Source: Castellaniella hirudinis
GTDB taxonomy: Bacteria > Pseudomonadota > Gammaproteobacteria > Burkholderiales > Burkholderiaceae_B
Assembly: GCF_042651965.1 (NCBI RefSeq)
Contig: NZ_JBHSDY010000006.1
Span: 206,646-270,645, forward strand
DNA length: 64,000 bases
Reading direction: 5' to 3'
Shown here: one piece after another, positions 55,329 to 63,644 of the stretch
Position numbering within the stretch: position 1 is the first letter of the stretch
How the letters are laid out: each line of letters opens with the position of its first letter
Program-made: the position numbers and the translations under genes
The notes under the pieces: generated by a model
Told to the model about the DNA's origin: nothing
Seen by the model: only the letters and a program-made list of their open reading frames with translations
Databases searched by the model: none

Positions 55329-55760
55329 TCAGTCGGCTTGGGGCAAGACCTGCTCCAGCTTCTCGAAGAAGTTCTGCCACCCGACCTTCGCGCCGCCGAA
55401 TGCCCGCTTTTGATCGGGTCGGAAGCCTGATTGCTCCATGCGCAGGCGGGTTCCTGAGTGCGTGGGTTCGAGCGTGAAAGTCACCACACTTCTCAAATCG
55501 AAGGCGGGATCGTCGTGCGTGAAGTTCCACGTATAGGACAACGTGGTGTTCGGATCGACGACGAGCACTTCGCAGTCCAGCACACCGCCCCAATCGCCGC
55601 GAAGGTTGAATCGGTGGCCTACGACCGGACTGAAGTCATTCTTCATGAGCCACTCTTCGATCAGATGAGGCCGGGTGAGCGCCCGCCAGATTTTCTCTGG
55701 CGGATGGGCGATTTCGCGCTCGACAACGACGGAGCGTATTTCGGTTGATGTTTCGTTCAT
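55329..55760 (-). CDS. SRPBCC/AHSA1-domain protein
   Basis: 143 residues: VEREIAHPPEKIWRALTRPHLIEEWLMKNDFSPVVGHRFNLRGDWGG, YTWNFTHDD, LEPTHSGTRLRMEQSGF and GGAKVGWQNFFEKLEQVL. This is the START-like AHSA1 fold. Its ATG overlaps the ArsR stop (ATGA), a widespread pairing in which the regulator controls the AHSA1 gene. The ligand is unknown. Confidence 0.9.
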   Translation of the reverse strand: MNETSTEIRSVVVEREIAHPPEKIWRALTRPHLIEEWLMKNDFSPVVGHRFNLRGDWGGVLDCEVLVVDPNTTLSYTWNFTHDDPAFDLRSVVTFTLEPTHSGTRLRMEQSGFRPDQKRAFGGAKVGWQNFFEKLEQVLPQAD

Positions 55761-56077
55761 TGGTCCATCCGATTGAGCAGGTCTTCGAGGTCATCGAACC
55801 GGCTTTGCCAGAATTCCGTCATTTGATTTGTCCAGTCGATCAGCGGAGCAAGCGCGCCGAGTTGCGCGCTGTAGTGCGTCTGTCGTCCTTCATGGCGGTC
55901 TCGCACCAGCCCGGCCTGCTTCAGAATGCCGAGATGCTTCGACACCGCCGGCTGCGAGATTCCTGCCCGAGCCGTCAGCGCCCCGACCGTCTGTTCGCCC
56001 TCGCGGCACAGCCGCTCGAAGATCGCCCGTCGCGTCGGATCAGCAAGCGTTTTAAACAGTGCGTCGTGAGTGTTCAC
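55757..56077 (-). CDS. ArsR-family regulator
   Basis: 106 residues from GTG 56077 (MNTHDALFKTLADPTRRAIFERL). The winged HTH is LTARAGISQPAVSKHLGILKQAGLVRDRHEGRQTHYSAQLGALAPLIDW. No metal-binding cysteine box (ELCVCDL-type) is present, so it is not a metal sensor of the classic kind. It is translationally coupled to the AHSA1 gene. Confidence 0.9.
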   Translation of the reverse strand: MNTHDALFKTLADPTRRAIFERLCREGEQTVGALTARAGISQPAVSKHLGILKQAGLVRDRHEGRQTHYSAQLGALAPLIDWTNQMTEFWQSRFDDLEDLLNRMDQ

Positions 56078-56130
56078 TATCCAAATCCATAACCACAAGG
56101 CTATATAATAACCATACGGTTATTTATTGG

Positions 56131-56355
56131 TCAAGCTGGATTCAGACTGTATGCAATGGCGATGCCCGCAACCGATGCTCCTGGCTTGTCCCAGATCTGT
56201 GGCAGATCGGCCGGGTTGCCGTTGGTGTCAAGCCATCCGGCGGCGATCATTTCATCTTGCACCCGCTGGAGATTGGCAAATAGGTGCGCATCAAGCACTT
56301 CGGTTCGATATGTCCTGTTGAAGCGCTCGATGAAGGGACAATCCCCGCCTGGCAC
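56131..56355 (-). pseudogene. IS3-family transposase C-terminal remnant
   Basis: The stretch FIERFNRTYRTEVLDAHLFANL is the integrase-core ending of an IS3/IS407-type OrfB. The catalytic D-D-E region upstream is missing and the sequence after it no longer matches the family, so only a fragment survives. No terminal inverted repeats are visible in the flanks. It fills the gap between the ArsR and YhbS-like genes and indicates an old insertion and deletion. Confidence 0.65.
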
Positions 56356-56471
56356 AGAAACCTACGAAGCGCTGCCGCAGTTTCCAAAACGCAGCCCACA
56401 AAGCCCGACGGCACATCACACCAACACCCCAAGCCGTTCTATATTTCCAAGAACAACCTCAAAAGCCCCCC

Positions 56472-56990
56472 ATGCCCCTCCATCTCCGACACGAAACTTC
56501 GGCCGACATTGCAGCCATCGAAGCCATCACGACTGCCGCCTTTGCCAATGCACCGCACACCAGCCACACCGAGCAATTCATCGTGCAGGCCTTGCGTGCT
56601 GCGGGCGAGCTGACGCTTTCCATCGTGGCCGAAGAGCACGGACAGGTCGTCGGCCACGTCGCGCTGTCCCTGGTGACGATCACTGATGCGCACGGAAGAA
56701 AGGCTGAAGGCTGGCACGGTTTGGGACCGATTTCCGTTCTGCCGAACAGGCAGGGACAAGGCATCGGTTCGCGCTTGATGGCGCAGACGCTGTCCGAACT
56801 GCGGGCTATGGGTGCCGCAGGCTGCGTGCTGCTGGGAGATCCCGCGTACTACGCGCGCTTCGGCTTTCAGGCCTACGCGGGCCTGCAACTGCCGGGCGTG
56901 CCGCCCGGCTATTTCATGGCACTGGCCCTGCATAAGCCTGTACCCGGAGGTATCGCACAATACAGCGATGCTTTCAACGCCACCTCCTGA
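56472..56990 (+). CDS. YhbS-like GNAT N-acetyltransferase
   Basis: 172 residues: LRHETSADIAAIEAITTAAFANAP, GELTLSIVAEEHGQVVGHVALSLV, LGPISVLPNRQGQGIGSRLMAQTLSELRAMGAAGCVLLGDPAYYARFGFQAY. The acetyl-CoA loop QGQGIGS and the LGDPAYYARFGF block are the YhbS signature. Its natural substrate is not known. It lies downstream of the IS remnant with its own start. Confidence 0.9.
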   Translation: MPLHLRHETSADIAAIEAITTAAFANAPHTSHTEQFIVQALRAAGELTLSIVAEEHGQVVGHVALSLVTITDAHGRKAEGWHGLGPISVLPNRQGQGIGSRLMAQTLSELRAMGAAGCVLLGDPAYYARFGFQAYAGLQLPGVPPGYFMALALHKPVPGGIAQYSDAFNATS

Positions 56991-57118
56991 ACCCGCGCGA
57001 AAGCGGCTGCACGAGATGAGGCTGCTCGTCGATCCAGGCATCGACCATGTCGCCACAATTTGCGTGACGCGGTTCAACCCTGTTCAAGATTGCCGGCCCT
57101 TGCGCAGGGGTGCAAGGA

Positions 57119-57859
57119 TCAAGCGAAGCCGCCATTTACCCGAACAACCTGCGAGTTGACCCAGCCGCCGTCATTGCCGACCAGGAAGGAAACCGCGTTG
57201 GCGATGTCCACCGGCTGACCCAAACGCTCCATAGATGACATCTTGGCCAGCATCGCAATCTGCTCCCCGGTCTTGCCGTTGAAGAACAACTCAGTGGCGA
57301 CCGGTCCCGGCGCAATCGCATTCACCGTGATGTTTCGACCACGCAATTCATTGGCAAGCACGTGCATCAAACCCTCGACGGCGGACTTGGAAGCAAGGTA
57401 CGGCCCATAGCCCGGCGTCGCCTTGGCGATGACGCTGGTGGACAGAGCGACGATGCGCCCACCATCACCCAGCACTTCAGCAGCCTTGGCCAAAACGAGG
57501 AATGTGCCCCGCACATTCGTCGTCATCATCCGGTCCAGCGCCGCTACGTTGCCCGTCTTGATCGGTGCGAGATCCATGATGCCGGCATTGCTGATCACCG
57601 CATCCAGTCGGCCGAACGCTTGCTGGGCCGACGAGAACAACTTGGCCACATCGTCCGCATCGGCGACGTTGCCCTTGACGGCAATGGCGGTGCCGCCTTT
57701 CGCCTGAATCGCGGCCACGACCGCGTCGGCCTGCGGTTGGTTGCCGGCGTAGCCGATGGCGACGGCGAAACCATCGGCTGCGAGCCGCAGCGCAATGTCC
57801 TTGCCAATACCGCGGGACGCGCCCGTCACGACAACTGCTTTGCCGAGTTTGGTACTCAT
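57119..57859 (-). CDS. Short-chain dehydrogenase/reductase
   Basis: 246 residues of classical SDR: VVTGASRGIGKDIALRL (NAD(P) loop), NVAD, ISNAGIMD, STSVIAKATPGYGPYLASKSAVEGL (YxxxK) and a C-terminal LVGNDGGWVNSQVVRVNGGF. An NADPH-dependent ketoreductase on an unknown substrate. It is the last gene of a leftward trio with an MDR oxidoreductase (1-bp gap) and a SnoaL protein, divergent from a LysR gene. Confidence 0.9.
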   Translation of the reverse strand: MSTKLGKAVVVTGASRGIGKDIALRLAADGFAVAIGYAGNQPQADAVVAAIQAKGGTAIAVKGNVADADDVAKLFSSAQQAFGRLDAVISNAGIMDLAPIKTGNVAALDRMMTTNVRGTFLVLAKAAEVLGDGGRIVALSTSVIAKATPGYGPYLASKSAVEGLMHVLANELRGRNITVNAIAPGPVATELFFNGKTGEQIAMLAKMSSMERLGQPVDIANAVSFLVGNDGGWVNSQVVRVNGGFA

Positions 57860-57860
57860 A

Positions 57861-58814
57861 TCATATTGCCTGGTGGTCGTTCGTTGGATTGGCGTCGTTG
57901 CTCAAGCGCACGAGAACCTTGCCGCGTGCGTGTCCGGTGGCCAGTTTCTCCAGCGCTGAACGTGCCTCATCCAGCGGGAAGATCGAGTCGGTGATGACCT
58001 GGAGGTGCCCGGCCTGGAACTGTCGGACGGCTTCCGGCAGATAAGGTGTCGCGCTTGCGAAGAACACGAACTCACCCGCCTGTTCGCCCCTGGGTTTGAT
58101 GCCGAACTCCACGAGGCTCGCGATACGTCCGCCGGGACGAAGTACCGACCATGACTTTTCAAGCGTCTCGCCGCCGATCGTGTCGAGCACGAGGTCGATG
58201 TCGCGCACCTGGGTGAAGTCTTCCGTGCGGTAGTCGATGACTTCATCCGCCCCCAGACTCTTCGCCAGTTCAATGTTTCCGGCTGACGCCGTGGCAATGA
58301 CATGCGCGCCCGCATGATGGGCCTGCTGGACGGCCATGCTGCCGACGCCTCCCGCTGCAGCATGGATCAGAACCCGCTGCCCGCGCTGAAGATGACCGAC
58401 ATCAAAGAGGCCTTGCCTTGCCGTGCCGAATGCGGTCGGCAAGGCCGCCGCCTGCTCGAAGCCCATCCCCGCCGGAAGGACGCAAAGGTCCGAGGCCTCG
58501 ATCATCACATTCCTGCCGAATGCGCCCCCAGCACTCGGCGCCGTGCGGCCGAACACGCGATCGCCAGGCCTGACGTTCGTCACCTCCGCGCCGACGGCAT
58601 CGACCACACCGCTGAAGTCGGTGCCCGGCACGTACGGAAACTCGACCGGAAACACTTGCTGCATGTATCCGGCGATGATCTTCAAGTCCAGCGGGTTCGC
58701 GCCCGCGGCTTCGACGCGTACAAACGCGTCGCTCGGCCCCAGGTCACGTGAACCGATTTCGCCGACCGTGATGAGACCGGCGCCGCCGAAGGCTTTGAGA
58801 AGTGCTGCTTTCAT
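57861..58814 (-). CDS. Zinc-free MDR oxidoreductase (quinone reductase-like)
   Basis: 317 residues from ATG 58814: MKAALLKAFGGAGLITVGEI, VPGTDFSGVVDAVGAEVTNVRPGDRVFG, LPTAFGTARQGLFDVGHLQRGQRVLIHAAAGGVGSMAVQQAHHAGAHVIATAS (AAGGVGS nucleotide loop), VIDYRTEDF, DLVLDTIGGETLEKSWSVLRPGG and the C-terminal ATGHARGKVLVRL. No zinc cysteines. An NADPH:quinone/enone reductase type with unknown substrate. Confidence 0.9.
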   Translation of the reverse strand: MKAALLKAFGGAGLITVGEIGSRDLGPSDAFVRVEAAGANPLDLKIIAGYMQQVFPVEFPYVPGTDFSGVVDAVGAEVTNVRPGDRVFGRTAPSAGGAFGRNVMIEASDLCVLPAGMGFEQAAALPTAFGTARQGLFDVGHLQRGQRVLIHAAAGGVGSMAVQQAHHAGAHVIATASAGNIELAKSLGADEVIDYRTEDFTQVRDIDLVLDTIGGETLEKSWSVLRPGGRIASLVEFGIKPRGEQAGEFVFFASATPYLPEAVRQFQAGHLQVITDSIFPLDEARSALEKLATGHARGKVLVRLSNDANPTNDHQAI

Positions 58815-58839
58815 GGAGTGCCTCATTGAATTGAGTTGA

Positions 58840-59286
58840 TCAGGCTTGCTTCGGAAACTGGCCAAGCTGGAGGAAAAGGCCGAACCAATCCTCCATGTGC
58901 CAGGTCGTGGTGATGCGCTTTCCATCGAGCGTGTGGAACTCGTGGAGACGGAAGTTCACCTTCTTTCCGGTGGGCGCGATGCCGAAGATTTCGCCCTGAT
59001 GCGTGCCGCTGATTTCAGCGCGAACGCCGATCCTGCCGGGTTCCTGGATCACGTCGTGAACGGTGATCCGGACGTCCGGAAATGCCTGCGCAACGCTTCG
59101 GATAACGTGCTTGACGCCTTCCGGACCGGCGTCTTGTCCGGGAGCCAACGGAATGTCGTCCCACGATAGAGCAAGGATTTCATCAACGAGATCTGGGTTC
59201 TTGTCGCTGAACGCCCGATAGAAGGTTTCCACGGCGTGGCGTTCAGTGCGAAGTTGCTCGGAGAGGTCGGTGTTGGAGGTGCTCAT
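58840..59286 (-). CDS. SnoaL-like ester cyclase family protein
   Basis: 148 residues from ATG 59286: AVETFYRAFSDKNPDLVDEILALSWDDIPLAPGQDAGPEGVKHVIRSVAQAFPDVRITVHDVI and the conserved SGTHQGEIFGIAPTGKKVNFRLHEFHTLDGKRITTTWHMEDWFGLFLQLG. Such proteins are polyketide-cyclase-like, but many are general detoxification or lactone-forming enzymes. First gene of the SnoaL-MDR-SDR unit. Confidence 0.87.
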   Translation of the reverse strand: MSTSNTDLSEQLRTERHAVETFYRAFSDKNPDLVDEILALSWDDIPLAPGQDAGPEGVKHVIRSVAQAFPDVRITVHDVIQEPGRIGVRAEISGTHQGEIFGIAPTGKKVNFRLHEFHTLDGKRITTTWHMEDWFGLFLQLGQFPKQA

Positions 59287-59382
59287 TGCTTTTTTCGGTT
59301 CCGGTCGTTGTCGGTAGCTAAAGTTTGGAGGTGGCAGTACAATTCGTCCAACAAATAGACCATATATGTACTTATTCGTTAT

Positions 59383-60294
59383 ATGGATTTTCATGGCATC
59401 GATCTGAACCTGTTGGTGGCTTTCGACGCCCTGATGAACGAGCGGAACGTGACTCGCGCCGCGACCCAGGTCGGCGTCAGTCAGCCGGCGATGAGTGCAG
59501 CGCTTTCCAGGTTGCGCAAGTTCTTCGGCGACCCGCTGTTCTTGCGCAGCGCCGATGGCCTGCTGCCTACAGCGCGTGCGCGGGACTTGTCCGAACCGAT
59601 CGCGCACGCATTGCGACAGATCGAGTCCACGCTCGTGGAGAAGCCCCCGTTCGTGCCTGAGAAGGCTTCGCTGACTTTCAAACTGGGACTGTCCGACTAC
59701 CCGGCCTTCGTGTTGCTGCCTTCACTGCTGCAGGCTCTTGCAAGGAAAGCGCCGAGCGTGTCATTGAATGTGCATGCGTTCAACGGCAGAGACCACGCGG
59801 TCGACTTGTTGGACGCAGGGGCCATTGATGCGGCCATTGGCGTGCCCCCCACACATGCCGATGGTCGAATCCTGACGCGGCCCGTACTTCGAGACGAATT
59901 CGTCACGATCGTCGCCAACGAACACCCGGCGGCCAAGCGCGGGATGAGCATGAAGCACTACCTGGAGTTACCACACGTCCTCGTATCGCCCGAAGGCGAG
60001 CAGTACGGGATCGTGGATCAGGCACTCGCGCAACAGGGCAAGAAGCGCAAGCTCGCGCTGACATTGCCGCAGATGTTTGCGGTGCCGGCCATTGTGGCCC
60101 AAACGAGCATGACGGCTACCGTCATGAAGCGAGTTGCTCTTCACTCGCCGGTCGACCGTCGGCTGGTGCTGTTTCCACCTCCGGTCGCATTGCCCGAAAT
60201 CGTATTCGACCTGATTTGGCATCGACGCAGTGACTCTCATCCCGCCCAGCTTTGGTTCAGGGGATTTATCGCAGAGCATGCTGCATCGCTGTGA
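59383..60294 (+). CDS. LysR-family regulator (NodD/PcpR-like)
   Basis: 303 residues. The HTH is LNLLVAFDALMNERNVTRAATQVGVSQPAMSAALSRLRKFFGDPLFLRSADGLLPTARA, with a binding domain from about 90. The opening MDFHGIDLNLL matches the NodD-like subgroup. It is divergent from the SnoaL-MDR-SDR operon across 96 bases, so it probably regulates those genes in response to an aromatic or quinone-like compound (inference). Confidence 0.92.
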   Translation: MDFHGIDLNLLVAFDALMNERNVTRAATQVGVSQPAMSAALSRLRKFFGDPLFLRSADGLLPTARARDLSEPIAHALRQIESTLVEKPPFVPEKASLTFKLGLSDYPAFVLLPSLLQALARKAPSVSLNVHAFNGRDHAVDLLDAGAIDAAIGVPPTHADGRILTRPVLRDEFVTIVANEHPAAKRGMSMKHYLELPHVLVSPEGEQYGIVDQALAQQGKKRKLALTLPQMFAVPAIVAQTSMTATVMKRVALHSPVDRRLVLFPPPVALPEIVFDLIWHRRSDSHPAQLWFRGFIAEHAASL

Positions 60295-60343
60295 ATCTTC
60301 TCCTAATGGCCGCTGGTGTACGAGCAAGAAGTTCTTCGATGAC

Positions 60344-60550
60344 CTAGGATAGTGCAGATAGCTGCCTGGCGAGCAAATCCACCTGCTCACCAAACTTGCT
60401 CGCGTCGGTCTTCTTCAACTGCGCCAGGTTGCGCAGCACCACGCGCGTCAGCGGCGGGCTGTCCGGAAGGCGCGATGAATGATGGCTGTGGCGCAGTCGT
60501 GGCCGCGCCAGCGGCAGGCGACGGCCGGTACATGGCACAGCCCACATCAA
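60344..60550 (-). pseudogene. Fragment of unrecognised gene
   Basis: The frame ends TRVVLRNLAQLKKTDASKFGEQVDLLARQLSALS, a helical tail that looks like the C-terminus of a larger protein, while the first ~30 residues are Arg/His/Pro-rich and not protein-like. It sits directly after the truncated third gene of the AbiE operon, as if a deletion joined two gene remnants. Confidence 0.4.
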
Positions 60551-60810
60551 GGCAACCTAGCATCCGTCCGAACCAGCAAGGCGTCCGGCAGGACCTGCGC
60601 CATCTGGGCAACGGCCAGAGCCACCGCCGCATCGCCATCCAACGCCTCCCGGCTGAAAGCCAGCGCGACATGCCCAGGCCGCCCCCAGCCCACGGTGGCA
60701 TCGGCGCAGTCGCTGCCTACGAGCCGGCGCAAGACTTCGTCCTGCGACTCCTCTAGATTCAGCGCATAGACCAGTGTGAAGTCGTGAACCATCGCGTCGC
60801 CCTTCCTCAT
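60547..60810 (-). CDS. Truncated third gene of the AbiE operon
   Basis: 87 residues starting at ATG 60810, overlapping the AbiEii stop (ATGA). The sequence VHDFTLVYALNLEESQDEVLRRLVGSDCADATVGWGRPGHVALAFSREALDGDAAVALAVAQMAQVLPDALLVR resembles the N-terminal domain of small HTH DNA-binding proteins that normally continue into a helix-turn-helix. Here it stops a few residues after where that HTH should begin, so it is probably truncated. Confidence 0.6.
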   Translation of the reverse strand: MRKGDAMVHDFTLVYALNLEESQDEVLRRLVGSDCADATVGWGRPGHVALAFSREALDGDAAVALAVAQMAQVLPDALLVRTDARLP

Positions 60811-61757
60811 CCTCTGCCTCTGGCGATCCGCGCCAGCGTGTCTTCCAGCGCCTGACAATCGGCAGCACGCTTGCCCGCCGCGCGTTGCGCGAGGTTGTGC
60901 AGCTTGCGCCGCACACCCGGCAACTCGCCCGCCTGCGCAAGCCCGATCAAGCCGAAGTCCGGCTCCTCGTTCTCCACCGACCGCAGGAACGCACATGACG
61001 GCTCATCCAGCCACGCGGCCACACGCGACAACAAGCGCTCGCGGCTTTCCAGCAGGGCCCCGATCTTGATGGGCTCGGCTGTCATCCCCTTGAAATGCGC
61101 CTCGAAAGTGGCTTCGAAATCTGTCGGCACGCGCGGCGCCAACATTTCCCAAGCCGGCTTGGGGCTGCACGTCAGGTACACGAGGAAGGTCTGCCAGAGC
61201 CCCGCATCCGCCCGCGCATCTTCCAACAGCAAGCCCACATCGAAGAGATCGCGCGGATGCTGCCGCGACAGCGCTGCCGCCAGCTTGCCGGCGTACAGGT
61301 CAGCGAAGCCCAGCACCTGCACTTCAGCGAAGCCGAACGCCTCCTCCACCCGTGGCCGCACGACCATGGTCCGCACCGGATGCACCGTGCCGCGCATGAC
61401 TGGCGTCGTCTCGATCTGCACGCGCGCACGGCCGCGGCTGGCCACCAGCCGGGTCACCACCCCACCCTCGCCCGCCGAAGTCTGTACCTGCAATTGCAGC
61501 GGCCGAGCACGCAGCGCATCTGCCAGCCGCCCCAGCGCCTCGGCGATCAGTCTTGCATCCTCGGCATAGTCGTGTACCGGCAGCCAAGCCAGATCGATGT
61601 CCACCGACAGACGCGGCAGGTCATGCTCAAACAGGTTGATGGCCGTGCCACCCTTGAGCGCAAAGCGCGGCTCCTGCGCCAGCACCGGCAGGATTTCCAC
61701 CAGCAAACGCACGCGATCCGTATAGCGCCGATGCCAATGGTCAAGCCAGGTGCTCAT
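60807..61757 (-). CDS. abiEii: AbiEii/AbiGii nucleotidyltransferase toxin
   Basis: 316 residues from ATG 61757. The nucleotidyltransferase core FALKGGTAINLFEHDLPRLSVDIDLAW shows KGGTAIN (35-41) and the metal pair Asp53/Asp55, followed by the DUF1814 body (LGFADLYAGKLAAALSRQHPRDLFDVGLLLE). This is the toxin of type IV AbiE systems, a phage-abortive-infection module thought to inactivate tRNAs or other GTP-dependent targets. It overlaps AbiEi by 17 bases. The active site is intact. Confidence 0.9.
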   Translation of the reverse strand: MSTWLDHWHRRYTDRVRLLVEILPVLAQEPRFALKGGTAINLFEHDLPRLSVDIDLAWLPVHDYAEDARLIAEALGRLADALRARPLQLQVQTSAGEGGVVTRLVASRGRARVQIETTPVMRGTVHPVRTMVVRPRVEEAFGFAEVQVLGFADLYAGKLAAALSRQHPRDLFDVGLLLEDARADAGLWQTFLVYLTCSPKPAWEMLAPRVPTDFEATFEAHFKGMTAEPIKIGALLESRERLLSRVAAWLDEPSCAFLRSVENEEPDFGLIGLAQAGELPGVRRKLHNLAQRAAGKRAADCQALEDTLARIARGRG

Positions 61758-62562
61758 CGAGGTCTCCCGGCAAGGTGATCTGGTAAGTCGGATGCAGGCG
61801 ACCGCCGGGCACGAGCGCGCGCTTGCCCCGGCCCAGACCGACACCTTCGAGCGGCACATGCGCCAGCCACGCATGCCGATGGCGATCGGCCAGGGCCAGG
61901 AACAGCCGCTTGGCCTTGATGCTGCGACAGTGCCGCAGCATCAGAGCGACCCGCTGCGGCCGCAGCGTGGTCATGGCCTGCATCAACGCATCGGCCTCAT
62001 AGACCCCTGCCGCATCCAATACGCCATCGCACAATTCCAGCATCGCCCGCTCGGGTGTGGAGTACACCAGAGCTCCGCTGCCCGGCGCGGCGCTGTGCCA
62101 AGCCAGCCCCTGCACCGACAGGTCCGGCTCAGACATATCGTCCGTGAACGGAACGGCAGGCAGATCAAGCGGACCTTTGCCCAGGTACTCGAAGCGCTGC
62201 TCCATCGACAGCTTGCTCACCCAGCCTGGCGGTCGCTCCGGCCCATAGAGCGTGACCGTCCCGGCATCGCCCAGGCGCAGATAGTGCTCATGCCCCTGCA
62301 GGGCCAGCGCAAAACGCCCTCCGACGTGCAGCGGCATGCCCTCCCCGACCTGAAAGCTGCGAACCACGCCTTCCCATTGCAGCCGCCCGCCCCTGCGCTG
62401 GTAGACACCGCGGGCAGGCGACACCAGCCAGCCGCTGGCGACATAGCGCGCGACCAGGCTGTTGGAGTAGCCGCGTGCGCGCAACCATCGGCTGGACACC
62501 AGGCGTGTATCGCCCAGCTCGGCCAGCAGATGGTTCAATTTTCTTGAATTTTGAGCATCCAT
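61741..62562 (-). CDS. abiEi: AbiEi-like antitoxin/regulator
   Basis: 273 residues from ATG 62562 (MDAQNSRKLNHLLAEL); ATG 62592 is an alternative. The N-terminal winged HTH is LVSSRWLRARGYSNSLVARYVASGWLVSPARGVYQRRG, and the body has GGRFALALQGHEHYLRLG, YSTPERAMLELCDGV and LAHVPLEGVGLGRGKRALVPGGRLHPTYQITLP. It matches the longer AbiEi_3/DUF6088-type antitoxins that repress the operon and counter AbiEii. It precedes and overlaps the toxin. Confidence 0.88.
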   Translation of the reverse strand: MDAQNSRKLNHLLAELGDTRLVSSRWLRARGYSNSLVARYVASGWLVSPARGVYQRRGGRLQWEGVVRSFQVGEGMPLHVGGRFALALQGHEHYLRLGDAGTVTLYGPERPPGWVSKLSMEQRFEYLGKGPLDLPAVPFTDDMSEPDLSVQGLAWHSAAPGSGALVYSTPERAMLELCDGVLDAAGVYEADALMQAMTTLRPQRVALMLRHCRSIKAKRLFLALADRHRHAWLAHVPLEGVGLGRGKRALVPGGRLHPTYQITLPGDLDEHLA

Positions 62563-62746
62563 GGCACTCAAAATAGCAGATTTATAAACCATCGCCAATG
62601 CCAATTGGTTTAAAAATAGCTCGAAACACTCACTTTGAGTGTTCCTTTTTCCGAGAAAACAAACTTTAGAGGCCCTGTTCTCCGGGTGCTTACGAATCTG
62701 ATACGGGGCGGCCCCTGCGACGTCTATACCAGACCCATCGTATGCT
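62563..62746. other. AbiE upstream region
   Basis: 184 bases between the DUF2726 gene and abiEi, AT-richer than average, presumably with the abiE promoter and operator. Repeated GAGTG/CACTC-like triplets near 62625-62640 (CACTCACTTTGAGTG) form a small inverted repeat that could be an operator; the assignment is tentative. Confidence 0.4.
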
Positions 62747-63430
62747 TTAGATGTCTGGGGACGTGACAGATTGCCCGACCAGCGAACGTGCGGCAAATAC
62801 GGCATCGATCATGTGTAATACATCAGCCTTGCCCGCATTCACCGGAACCTCGACTAGAGGGATTCCCACACGTTCCAGCACAAGCCGCTTGACTCTCATC
62901 CGGTCTCCCGCATCACTCGACAGGTTGTGCCCGCTTCCGTGATACTCCACCGCCAGGACAGGCTGACCCAAAGGATCAATTAGCAGAAAATCAACACGCT
63001 TGCTATTGCAGGAACTGAAGGCCGCCTTCTGTATCCGTTCATCAGAACTATTGGAGGTTCTAATGAACGCCCCCATGCCCACCTCGAACGAGATGCGCCA
63101 CCTGGGCTGATTCACTCTGATCCATTCTTCCAAGGCATAGAGAACACGCACCGCCTCTTTGTTCACTGGACGAACCGCATACAAATCGACCCGGCCGATA
63201 AACCTGATCTGGTTACGAGCATCAGAGATGTCGTTTTCTTCGTAATACTGTTTACGACGTTCAGATTCCTCGCGCCGTCGCCTGTCGGTCTCACGCATTC
63301 CGGCAAGCTCCTGGCTGAGCCGAGCGATCTTCAACTCAGCTTTGTCCGCGTCAAGGCGGGCACGCTTCGCCTTGAAATAGAATCCGCCACCGAAACCGAT
63401 CAGCAGTAGTATTTCCGTATCCATTACCAT
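62747..63430 (-). CDS. Membrane-anchored DUF2726 nuclease-like protein
   Basis: 227 residues from ATG 63430 (ATG 63424 also possible). One N-terminal membrane helix (EILLLIGFGGGFYF), then a charged coiled coil (about 20-60, DADKAELKIARLSQELAGMRETDRRR), then a DUF2726 domain with RVDFLLIDPLGQPVLAVEYHGSGH: the D...ExH-like pattern of a PD-(D/E)XK-type fold. Members are linked to nucleic-acid processing or defence. It ends near the AbiE operon and reads the same way. Confidence 0.75.
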   Translation of the reverse strand: MVMDTEILLLIGFGGGFYFKAKRARLDADKAELKIARLSQELAGMRETDRRRREESERRKQYYEENDISDARNQIRFIGRVDLYAVRPVNKEAVRVLYALEEWIRVNQPRWRISFEVGMGAFIRTSNSSDERIQKAAFSSCNSKRVDFLLIDPLGQPVLAVEYHGSGHNLSSDAGDRMRVKRLVLERVGIPLVEVPVNAGKADVLHMIDAVFAARSLVGQSVTSPDI

Positions 63431-63602
63431 GAGTACACATGCCTCGTACTGAGAAACAAAACCAAGATTCCCAAGTCGTAAAGCTGCTTGAACAGTCTCT
63501 GATAGCCCAATGAAACGGGCACCTGTTCCGGTATTTCCGGGCCAAGTCATCGAAAGCTCGTGGCAGCGAGTCGTCATGATGTTTCTCAGAGTTGATTGAC
63601 AA

Positions 63603-63644
63603 TAGAAAAACAGGTTGCCAATCAATCGGCAACCTGTTTTTCTA
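63603..63644. terminator. Strong bidirectional terminator
   Basis: Two perfect 17-bp complementary arms (63603-63619 and 63628-63644) around an 8-base loop AATCAATC, with A-runs on the left and T-runs on the right inside the arms. It probably isolates the DUF2726 gene from whatever lies further right. Confidence 0.8.
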
